From the NCBI GenBank assembly GCA_902575715.1, contig CACGSI010000053.1, positions 1 through 5,599 of the forward strand: a stretch of DNA of 5,599 bases, read 5' to 3'. Made by a program: the position numbers and the translations under genes. The notes below the pieces were generated by a model, which was given only the letters and a program-made list of their open reading frames with translations, was not told the DNA's origin and ran no database searches. Below are positions 1 to 5,599 of the stretch, one piece after another (the first letter of the stretch is position 1; each line of letters begins with the position of its first letter). The DNA comes from an uncultured SAR324 cluster bacterium (GTDB lineage Bacteria; SAR324; NAC60-12).

Positions 1-831
1 GGTGCGGGGAAAAAACCACTTCCGGAAGGCCATGTGGGAGAGTTAACAATAAGTGGCCCTTCAGTTGCTAAGGGTTACTTTGAAAATCCCAAAGCTACCA
101 AAGAAACTTTTTGTCAAAAAATTCAAGGTAAAGAAAATCTTTTTTTGAATACTGGAGATACAGCCTTTATATGGAAGGGAGATCTTTATTTTGCGGGGAG
201 GAAAAAAGATCTTATAATTATTCGGGGTAGAAATTACTATCCACAAGATATTGAGTTTTTACTTACTAAGATAGAAGAATTACGACCAGGTTGCATAATG
301 GCTTTTTCATCATTAAATATAAACAAACCAGAACATTTATCTATAGCTGTAGAAATCCGTTCAGATCTACTTAAAGACTTGGAAGTTTTTTATAAATATA
401 TTCTAAAATCAGTTGACGAAAAAATAATTGAAATAGTGATGAAATATTTTCAGATTGCACCGATTGAAAGAATCTATTTAAAACCAGGAACAATAAGGAA
501 AACTTCTAGTGGAAAGATAAAGCACTTGTATAACAGAGAAATATTTGGAAATGAAAATTTTAGTGGGCTTATTAAAAGAATTGTGTCTTCAGATGTTGAT
601 AATTATCAAATAAGCAAAGACAAAATTTCTTCAGTTCAAACAGAACTTATATCTATTTTTAAAAGGATTACTTCAGTGACACCTCTAATTAACCACCCTA
701 TCTTAGATTATGGTGTAGATTCTGTGTTGATAGTAGAATTAATCGACAAAATTGAAGATAGGTTCTCTATAGACTTAGATATTCAAGACTCTACCACCCT
801 TAAAGATATTGAAGAAAAAATTAATACTTAA
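1..831 (+). CDS. Fatty acyl-AMP ligase with C-terminal acyl-carrier domain (5' end missing)
   Basis: This is the last 276 residues of an adenylate-forming enzyme; the frame is open from base 1, so the gene begins left of the window. FAALs activate fatty acids as acyl-adenylates and pass them to a carrier-protein phosphopantetheine arm rather than to CoA. Visible, numbering from base 1: VGELTISGPSVAKGY (12-26) at the end of the large lobe; the TGD motif (51-53); GRKKDLIIIRGRNYYPQDIE (66-85), whose RGRN-YPQDIE form is typical of FAALs rather than acyl-CoA ligases; and the A10-type motif RKTSSGKIK (166-174), with the adenylation lysine at about 172. Residues 210-276 form a carrier domain, with the phosphopantetheine serine at 241 in DYGVDSV. 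The FAAL-specific insertion lies outside the window, so that diagnosis rests on the hinge motif. An in-frame GTG at 34 falls inside a conserved motif and is not the start. A lipid or polyketide/NRPS loading role is inferred. Confidence 0.93.
   Translation, partial: GAGKKPLPEGHVGELTISGPSVAKGYFENPKATKETFCQKIQGKENLFLNTGDTAFIWKGDLYFAGRKKDLIIIRGRNYYPQDIEFLLTKIEELRPGCIMAFSSLNINKPEHLSIAVEIRSDLLKDLEVFYKYILKSVDEKIIEIVMKYFQIAPIERIYLKPGTIRKTSSGKIKHLYNREIFGNENFSGLIKRIVSSDVDNYQISKDKISSVQTELISIFKRITSVTPLINHPILDYGVDSVLIVELIDKIEDRFSIDLDIQDSTTLKDIEEKINT
821..831. other. Tail-to-tail overlap of the FAAL and rluD reading frames
   Basis: The plus-strand stop TAA (829-831) lies inside the minus-strand gene, and the minus-strand stop TAA (823-821) lies inside the FAAL frame. 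The last three sense codons of FAAL and the last two of RluD therefore share DNA. I see no GC-rich hairpin with a T-run on either side, so each transcript probably runs into the opposite gene before it ends. Confidence 0.9.
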
Positions 832-1822
832 ATTTATAGTTTTGAATTTTATTAAGCAATATATGAAAATCTTTTGGGAGCTCGGAAACAAATTCTAGCC
901 ATTGTCCGTTAGAAGGGTGCTTAAATCCCAATAATTCTGCATGAAGAGCTTGTCGACAAAAACTTGAAATTGTTTTAACTAATTCATTCGGCAATAGATT
1001 CAGATCTTTCTTTGAAGATTTCCCATATTTTGGGTCTCCAATCAGGGGATGTCCAATTGATTTTAAATGAACCCTAATCTGGTGAGTCCGCCCGGTTTCT
1101 AATCTGCATGCAAGTAATGAAGCTAATTTGAAGCTTTGTAAAATTCTCCAATGAGTAACTGCATGTTTCCCTTGACTAACATTTATATTTTGATTTCTAA
1201 AATCATTTTTAATAATAGCCATTTCTTTTCGGCGAATTGGATGTCGCCCTAAAGGTGCATTTACTTGCCCAAATTTACTATTTGGAACACCCCACACCAA
1301 TGCTTTATATTGACGTTTCACAACATGTTTTCTAAATTGTTCGGAAAGGTTTATATGAGATTTATTATTTTTTGCGACTACAATTAATCCCGATGTATCT
1401 TTATCAATTCTGTGAACAATCCCTGGCCTAAGTACTTCACCAATTCCAGACAAATCTTTGCAATGATACATTAAGAAATTAACCAAAGTCCCATTTTGAT
1501 GTCCTCCAGAAGGATGTACGACAATTCCTGGAGGTTTATTCACTACAATCAATTGTGAATCCTCATAAATTACATCCAGATCCCCTTTTTCTGGAGTTAT
1601 AAATGAAGACTTTTTTGTACTGATTGAAAGTTTGATTTCTTCTCCTACGCAAACTTTTTTTGCTGGTAAGGAAACTGGCTTGCCATTTATTAATACATAT
1701 CCTGATTTTAAAAGTTTTTGAGCATGTGAACGAGAAACCACATCTTTAAATAAGCACAAAACTTGATCTAATCTCATACCATTTTCATTTTGTGAAACAG
1801 AATGAAAAATTTCGTTAATCAT
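821..1822 (-). CDS. rluD: 23S rRNA pseudouridine synthase, RluD-type (RluA family)
   Basis: This 333-residue protein has the expected length for RluD (E. coli RluD is 326). An N-terminal S4 RNA-binding domain (about 15-70; RLDQVL, then SRSHAQKLLKSGYVLINGK) is followed by the RluA-family catalytic domain (about 82-320). The catalytic aspartate is D140 in GIVHRIDKDTSGL. Supporting motifs are VNKPPGIVVHPSGG (94-107), LETGRTHQIRVHL (241-253) and GHPLIGDPKYG (257-267). The VVHP and GIVHR-DKDT forms favour RluD over RluC. E. coli RluD makes the helix 69 pseudouridines at 1911, 1915 and 1917 of 23S rRNA; that specificity is inferred here by family. A short Asn-rich stretch (about 206-217) sits where many homologues have a tight loop. 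The ATG overlaps the aminotransferase stop as ATGA, which suggests translational coupling, and no Shine-Dalgarno sequence is seen. Confidence 0.95.
   Translation of the reverse strand: MINEIFHSVSQNENGMRLDQVLCLFKDVVSRSHAQKLLKSGYVLINGKPVSLPAKKVCVGEEIKLSISTKKSSFITPEKGDLDVIYEDSQLIVVNKPPGIVVHPSGGHQNGTLVNFLMYHCKDLSGIGEVLRPGIVHRIDKDTSGLIVVAKNNKSHINLSEQFRKHVVKRQYKALVWGVPNSKFGQVNAPLGRHPIRRKEMAIIKNDFRNQNINVSQGKHAVTHWRILQSFKLASLLACRLETGRTHQIRVHLKSIGHPLIGDPKYGKSSKKDLNLLPNELVKTISSFCRQALHAELLGFKHPSNGQWLEFVSELPKDFHILLNKIQNYKFKY
1819..1822 (-). other. ATGA stop/start overlap between aminotransferase and rluD
   Basis: Read on the minus strand, the four bases ATGA contain the RluD start codon (1822-1820) and the aminotransferase stop codon (1821-1819). 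The bases just upstream have no clear Shine-Dalgarno sequence. Re-initiation by ribosomes finishing the aminotransferase is therefore the likeliest way rluD is translated. Confidence 0.85.
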
Positions 1823-2967
1823 ATAAGTTTACTTTCAAACATTTTTTTCAAAGCGAGTTCTATTTTTTCTTTAGATTGAGTATAACTAAGTCTAATATAT
1901 CCTTCACCTCCTTTTCCAAAGTCTCTGCCAGGGGTAATAGCAACTCCTGTTTTTTCAAGGACTTCTAGACAATAATCAAAAGATGATTTTGTCTTATCTT
2001 TATAACTATACATTACGTAAAATGCTCCGGTTGGAATATAACCTGGATCCATTCCCAAATTTCTCATATATTCTAACATAAAAATTCGCCTGGAATTAAA
2101 TTCCGATTTCATTCTTTGACAATATTCTGTGCTTTTTTTTAAAACTTCAACCCCAGCTTCTTGTACAAATTGAGTAGCTGATATCATTAAATTTTGATGT
2201 AACCTTTCCATAGCAGGCATCCATTCTAGTGGAGTTATAACATAACCTAAACGCCAACCAGTCATGGAATAGGATTTTGAAAACCCATTTATGGCAATTG
2301 CTTTATTAGAAAAACTTAAAAAACTAATAGGACTATTTTCATAACTCAAATCAGCATATATTTCGTCTGAGATTACTGGGATATCTAATTCCGAAAGACC
2401 TTTCATAAGTTCCTGAGAAAAAACTACGCCTATTGGATTCATTGGTGAATTAATAAGAATAGCCTTAGTTTTTTTAGTAATTTTCTTTTTGATATCTTCA
2501 ATTTCCAACTGGAACCCGTTTTCTTTGTACAATTTTACAAAGACTGGATTTACACCTGCCAACCTTATAACTTTTTCATAGCAAGAGTAGCATGGGTCAG
2601 TAATTATAACCTCACTCCCAGCAGGAGCAATTAAGAGAATAGACAAATATAGTAATATTGATGTTCCATTAGAAACAAGTATCTGCTGAGGTAAAATATC
2701 AACGCCATAATCAAATGCATACTTATTTACAATTTCTCTTCTTAATTCAACGAGGCCTTGAGAACAGGTATAACCCGCATTATATTTCTGCAAACTTTTC
2801 TGAACAGACAATATAGCCTCTTCTGGAGCGGGGAAATCTGGCTCACCTAATTCCATATGGATAATATCTATTCCTTTTTCTTCTAATTCCTTTGCCTTAG
2901 AAAAAATTTCCATGGCAAGAAAAGATTCTATTTTTTCAAGATGAGAATTTTGTTTAGAACTAATCAT
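1819..2967 (-). CDS. Class I/II pyridoxal-phosphate aminotransferase (AspC-like, subgroup Ib)
   Basis: This 382-residue protein is a full-length fold-type I aminotransferase, predicted cytoplasmic. Motifs in order: GEPDF (41-45); GYTCSQGLVELR (65-76); VSNGTS (98-103), near the cofactor phosphate; NSPMNPIG (173-180), with the cofactor-contacting asparagine at 177 and Ile where Thr or Ser is usual; SDEIYADL (200-207), whose D201 should pair with the pyridine nitrogen and Y204 with its hydroxyl; NGFSKSYSMTGWRLGY (227-242), where K231 forms the Schiff base; and GYIRLSY (356-362), where R359 should bind the substrate carboxylate. The layout fits bacterial aspartate/aromatic/alanine-type aminotransferases, but the substrate cannot be read from sequence, so no symbol is given. 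It lies 46 bp after the thioesterase and overlaps rluD by 4 bp. Its ATG has no Shine-Dalgarno sequence; the next methionine, at 19, would cut into the conserved N-terminal helix. Confidence 0.93.
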   Translation of the reverse strand: MISSKQNSHLEKIESFLAMEIFSKAKELEEKGIDIIHMELGEPDFPAPEEAILSVQKSLQKYNAGYTCSQGLVELRREIVNKYAFDYGVDILPQQILVSNGTSILLYLSILLIAPAGSEVIITDPCYSCYEKVIRLAGVNPVFVKLYKENGFQLEIEDIKKKITKKTKAILINSPMNPIGVVFSQELMKGLSELDIPVISDEIYADLSYENSPISFLSFSNKAIAINGFSKSYSMTGWRLGYVITPLEWMPAMERLHQNLMISATQFVQEAGVEVLKKSTEYCQRMKSEFNSRRIFMLEYMRNLGMDPGYIPTGAFYVMYSYKDKTKSSFDYCLEVLEKTGVAITPGRDFGKGGEGYIRLSYTQSKEKIELALKKMFESKLI

Positions 2968-2979
2968 ATTTTAAAATAT
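2966..2979. other. 14-bp perfect AT palindrome at the aminotransferase start
   Basis: ATATTTTAAAATAT reads the same on both strands and overlaps the first two bases of the aminotransferase start codon. It lies in the 46-bp thioesterase-aminotransferase gap (2968-3013), which is nearly pure A/T. It could be an operator or a weak RNA stem, but in such AT-rich DNA a chance palindrome is quite possible. Confidence 0.25.
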
Positions 2980-3013
2980 TTGTAATTTTAATATTCAATA
3001 ATTATTTTTAAAA

Positions 3014-4105
3014 CTAAATTAAATCTTTTCTTTTAGAATTACCAAGCTTGAATCTTTTTACCCCGTCTAAGTATTTTAGTCCATCTTCATATGTATGCGG
3101 AAGAATGATTGGGATTTTTGGAACAAAATCTGAATTTTCTATAATTTGAAAAGTAAAATAGCAAACATTAGTTGTTTTTTTCTCACCAGTTTGAGGTGTG
3201 ATAACCTCATTAATAACCTCAACCATCAATCTATTATCTTTAGTAAAAACTACTGTTCCCTTTATAGATAGGATTGAACCTATTTCCACAGGTTTAATAA
3301 AATACATATGATCCATACTCAAAAAGTTTGGTATTTTTTTACAATAGAGATATGAAATATTCCATGCTAGTTCATATGCTTCTCTCATTAAAAAGCCTCC
3401 AAAAATTTTGTTATGAACATTTCGAAACTGAGGATGCATTATCAATGTAGACTGGCTAATAGTCTCATTCATTGAAATTCCATGAATTCCCTTATTTCTA
3501 ATCTTTAAAAAAAGATTGTGTAAAATATAACTTTCAGAACCAGTAGGGGGTTGAATTAGATAACTAGTTTTGGCTATTAGGCGACGTTCTTTTTGTCTCT
3601 GTTCACCTTCTTTGAATCTCCTGAACTCATCCTTTTTTTGAGGCTTTATATGATTTACAGGCTCTGCCTTGCCTCTAAGCAGAGCTACCATAATAAAATA
3701 TGCTCTAGCAACTCTTTTCCATTTTTTATGATACCTCGACGACACTTTCATCCCAATTTCTATCGAGCTACTACCAACCCAATTTACACTCGCTAATATT
3801 TGTAAGTCACATTCACTATTTAACTCATCCAGAAGATCTATTCTGTCGCAAGCTGCAGTAACTATTGTTAGTCCCCTTTCCCATCCCTCAGTATGAGAAT
3901 AAGCTACTCTGCCAGCTATAAAATCAAGGTCCTCTAACAACTTTCCAAATCTTAAACCATTAAAGAAATTTACATAACTATCACGAAGTTCAAAATTATT
4001 ACTGAAAGGAAGTATTTTTTCAAAAGCAGAATCGGAAACTTTGCGGGAAATTAGAGGCTTTTTAAAATTTTTATCTTCATTTTCGGCGGAACTAAATTTT
4101 GACAT
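3014..4105 (-). CDS. Double-HotDog acyl-CoA thioesterase, ACOT9-like
   Basis: This is a 363-residue protein with two HotDog domains, like the animal mitochondrial thioesterase ACOT9, which hydrolyses acyl-CoA to free acid and CoA. HotDog 1 (about 40-150) shows LRDSYVNF, LRFGKLLEDLD (51-61), LTIVTAACDRIDLL and NWVGSSSIEI. A charged linker follows (about 155-180). HotDog 2 (about 215-325) shows MHPQFRNVHNKIFGGFLMREAYELAW, split here as MHPQFRN (223-229) and NKIFGGFLM (232-240), then FIKPVEIGS and TTNVCYFTF. The tail keeps LPHTYEDGLKYLDG, the ACOT9 ending. By analogy with ACOT7, the likely catalytic pair is D59 or D61 in domain 1 and N232 in domain 2; this is inference. The frame is open back to an ATG at 4189, but those 28 extra residues lie mostly inside the upstream gene and have no homology I recognise. 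I chose the ATG at 4105, which leaves a 32-bp gap. Neither start has a Shine-Dalgarno sequence. No mitochondrial-type leader is expected, and substrate chain length is unknown. Confidence 0.88.
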   Translation of the reverse strand: MSKFSSAENEDKNFKKPLISRKVSDSAFEKILPFSNNFELRDSYVNFFNGLRFGKLLEDLDFIAGRVAYSHTEGWERGLTIVTAACDRIDLLDELNSECDLQILASVNWVGSSSIEIGMKVSSRYHKKWKRVARAYFIMVALLRGKAEPVNHIKPQKKDEFRRFKEGEQRQKERRLIAKTSYLIQPPTGSESYILHNLFLKIRNKGIHGISMNETISQSTLIMHPQFRNVHNKIFGGFLMREAYELAWNISYLYCKKIPNFLSMDHMYFIKPVEIGSILSIKGTVVFTKDNRLMVEVINEVITPQTGEKKTTNVCYFTFQIIENSDFVPKIPIILPHTYEDGLKYLDGVKRFKLGNSKRKDLI

Positions 4106-4137
4106 TTGATTAATTATTAAAAAAAGAAAAAAATATT
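4106..4137 (-). other. Pyrimidine-rich spacer upstream of the thioesterase
   Basis: On the coding strand this 32-bp gap carries seven T, one C and seven T (4133-4119), then AT-rich DNA up to the chosen ATG. No GC-rich stem precedes the T-run, so it is not a standard intrinsic terminator. A U-rich leader of this kind can help ribosomal protein S1 engage an mRNA lacking a Shine-Dalgarno sequence, but that role is only suggested. Confidence 0.3.
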
Positions 4138-5589
4138 TTATTTTATGTCTCTTGCACAACGAAACCCAATTTGAAAAGAGCGAGTCCATTCTACAAAAGC
4201 ATATCTTTTTGAAGGACGAATTCCATCAGGAGTCCCAGCATCATACATGCCTCCCCATGCCCCTCCCCTGACTACTCTAAGAGGATATTTTTCATCAATG
4301 GGTGACACAGGACCTTGTGGGTTTTTATTTTGACGTACAGAATCAAAATAATCTGGCTTATAGTAATTTTTAACCCATTCCATAACATTTCCTTGCATAT
4401 CGAATAAGCCCCAACTGTTTGATTTTTTCCCACCAACATCTTTTGCCCCCCAAAGATCTAAGTCTACAGTGTTTGTTTCCAGCCAAGCAATACTTTCAAG
4501 AAAATTATTATCACCTCCAAAATTGTAATCTCCATCCCTCCCAGCTCGAGCAGCATATTCCCATTCAGCTTCTGTAGGCAATCGTTTGTTTTGAGATTTA
4601 CAAAATGAATCTGCATTTGACCAATCTACATAAGTAACTGGTTTTGTAGATTCTTTAGAATCAAAAATTCCTGTACCGCGTTCGCAAATAAAACATCTAT
4701 TAAAATCTAAATTGGTCACTTCATATCTATCTAGGAAAAAGCTTTTTATGAAAACAATATGATCTGGCAACTCATCTTTGTAGCCATAATCACCCCCCAT
4801 TACAAATTCTCCTTCAGGAATTTTAACCATTCCTTTAGGAGTTTCCAAATCATCTTTACTTGAAAAAATTATTGATTCATCAAAAGATTCTGAATCAAAT
4901 TTTTGAAAATTTTCTTCATGATAATTAGTATTTGTAAAATCTTTACTAATTAAATTTTGAGTAAATTTATTTTTGATTTTTTCACCTTTTAAAATTTTAT
5001 CCCAAATTAAATTTTCACTAACCAAATCGAAAAGTTTTATATTAACTTTTAAAGATTCAAGATTCTGTTCATAAGTCCCAGTAACAACCCAATCAGCTCC
5101 AGTAAGTTTTATAATATCTTCGGTTAATGGTTCTCTATGAGATTCGGGATATCTGCTTTTCCATTCAAGACGTAATGAAACTATTTCAAAATTTGGAATT
5201 ACTTGTTCAGGTATAATTTCATATAATAATTCTGTAAATTGCTCCTCAAGTAAATATCCCCTTACTCCACTAGCTTGAGTTTCAAGATTCAAAAAATCAA
5301 TAACAGTAATTACAACTTTTTTCTCTTGGGATCGTGCTATATTTGAAATATTTCTTGCTGCTATCTTTAGTTTAGATTCGAGTATTTGCAGTTCTGGGAC
5401 AGAAAATGTAGATGCATATAATTGATTAGAAAAGTCTGGTACTATTAAAATTCTAATAGGATAAAAAAATATTATAAAAAAAAATACTATTGGAAATAAA
5501 ATTAAATTGTTTTTTTTTTGAGAATTCCTAAACGCGAATTCGAATATAAATTTAAAAATTTTTTTGTTTATTTTGTTAAACAGCTTCAT
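4138..5589 (-). CDS. Exported CsgG/TolB-like protein fused to an FGE-sulfatase (SUMF1-fold) domain
   Basis: This 483-residue protein has three parts. A basic N-terminus (1-28) and hydrophobic segment LILFPIVFFFIIFFYPIRIL (29-48) form a long signal sequence or membrane anchor; a cut near LYAS (57-60) is possible and there is no lipobox cysteine. Residues 90-205 resemble CsgG/FlgO/TolB-N-type envelope domains: VVITVIDF (92-99), then GADWVVTGTYE (164-174) and VNIKLFDLVSENLIW (182-196). After a polar linker (206-250), residues 253-483 are an FGE-sulfatase domain: GMVKIPEGEFVMGG, DRYEVTN (287-293), KRLPTEAEWEYAAR (335-348), GLFDMQGNVMEWV (394-406), RVVRGGAW (438-445) and GFRCARD (475-481). The two copper-binding cysteines of true formylglycine-generating enzymes, expected just after RGG, are absent, so formylglycine formation is unlikely and a structural or binding role is more probable. 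Cysteines 299, 302, 330 and 478 remain. The frame stays open to the window edge, so an upstream start cannot be excluded. Confidence 0.85.
   Translation of the reverse strand: MKLFNKINKKIFKFIFEFAFRNSQKKNNLILFPIVFFFIIFFYPIRILIVPDFSNQLYASTFSVPELQILESKLKIAARNISNIARSQEKKVVITVIDFLNLETQASGVRGYLLEEQFTELLYEIIPEQVIPNFEIVSLRLEWKSRYPESHREPLTEDIIKLTGADWVVTGTYEQNLESLKVNIKLFDLVSENLIWDKILKGEKIKNKFTQNLISKDFTNTNYHEENFQKFDSESFDESIIFSSKDDLETPKGMVKIPEGEFVMGGDYGYKDELPDHIVFIKSFFLDRYEVTNLDFNRCFICERGTGIFDSKESTKPVTYVDWSNADSFCKSQNKRLPTEAEWEYAARAGRDGDYNFGGDNNFLESIAWLETNTVDLDLWGAKDVGGKKSNSWGLFDMQGNVMEWVKNYYKPDYFDSVRQNKNPQGPVSPIDEKYPLRVVRGGAWGGMYDAGTPDGIRPSKRYAFVEWTRSFQIGFRCARDIK
5476..5484 (-). repeat. T9 homopolymer inside the signal/anchor segment
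   Basis: On the coding strand nine consecutive T encode the end of V35 and F36-F38 in the hydrophobic segment. Gain or loss of one base would shift the frame and remove both downstream domains. In DNA this AT-rich such a run may be incidental. Confidence 0.6.
5510..5519 (-). repeat. A10 homopolymer near the 5' end of the FGE-fold gene
   Basis: Ten consecutive A on the coding strand span codons 24-27 (Gln-Lys-Lys-Asn). This is the longest homopolymer I see in the window. Runs of this length near a 5' end are prone to replication or polymerase slippage, and in surface-protein genes they often switch expression on and off. Switching here is an inference. Confidence 0.65.
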
Positions 5590-5599
5590 AATTCTAGAG

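Noticed and set aside
34..36. GTG at 34 as the FAAL start
   Set aside because: The frame is open upstream to base 1, and this codon is the valine of a conserved VGEL motif in the middle of the enzyme.
61..246. 61-codon minus-strand reading frame
   Set aside because: It lies opposite the conserved FAAL hinge region, has no recognisable motif, and is an antisense shadow.
832..900. Terminator for the FAAL transcript inside the end of rluD
   Set aside because: I found no strong inverted repeat followed by a T-run on the plus strand here.
2968..3013. Promoter in the thioesterase-aminotransferase gap (TTGAAT with TAAAAT on the minus strand)
   Set aside because: The spacer would be 19 bp and the -10 would abut the start codon. 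In nearly pure A/T sequence such matches are expected by chance.
3593..3796. 67-codon plus-strand reading frame
   Set aside because: It lies opposite the conserved HotDog 1 and linker part of the thioesterase and has no recognisable domain.
4106..4140. Intrinsic terminator after the FGE-fold gene
   Set aside because: There is a T-run but no stable GC-containing stem before it, only a short AAAATATTTT palindrome.
1..5599. CRISPR, tRNA, rRNA, transposon or phage signals
   Set aside because: No regular direct repeats, cloverleaf, rRNA-like blocks, terminal inverted repeats or transposase/integrase motifs were seen on either strand.

Overview
This window is AT-rich, by eye about one third G+C, and densely coded. 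It holds the 3' end of one plus-strand gene and four complete or near-complete minus-strand genes. I see no RNA gene, CRISPR array, insertion sequence, integrase or attachment site. RluD, an exported CsgG/TolB-like protein fused to a sulfatase-modifying-factor fold, and a fatty acyl-AMP ligase together point to a Gram-negative bacterium with a low-GC genome. Spirochaetes of the Leptospira type or a deltaproteobacterium-like lineage would fit, but the phylum is a guess.

Left end (1-831, plus strand): the C-terminal part of a fatty acyl-AMP ligase (FAAL) fused to an acyl-carrier domain. Its catalytic N-terminal lobe lies outside the window. It meets the next gene tail to tail, and the two reading frames overlap by 11 bp with no room for a separate terminator.

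Middle and right (5589 down to 821, minus strand): four genes read in one direction. In transcription order they are: (1) an exported or membrane-anchored CsgG/TolB-like plus FGE-sulfatase-fold protein; (2) a double-HotDog acyl-CoA thioesterase resembling animal mitochondrial ACOT9; (3) a class I/II PLP aminotransferase; (4) the 23S rRNA pseudouridine synthase RluD. The gaps are about 32 bp, 46 bp and a 4-bp ATGA overlap, so a single operon is plausible. No start has a convincing Shine-Dalgarno sequence.

The FAAL-ACP and the thioesterase both act on fatty acyl groups but lie on opposite strands. The aminotransferase and RluD look like housekeeping genes. I find no clear new defence or mobile system. 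The most unusual items are the two-domain exported protein, whose FGE-like domain lacks the catalytic cysteine pair and whose 5' end carries A10 and T9 runs, and the ACOT9-type thioesterase in a bacterium.
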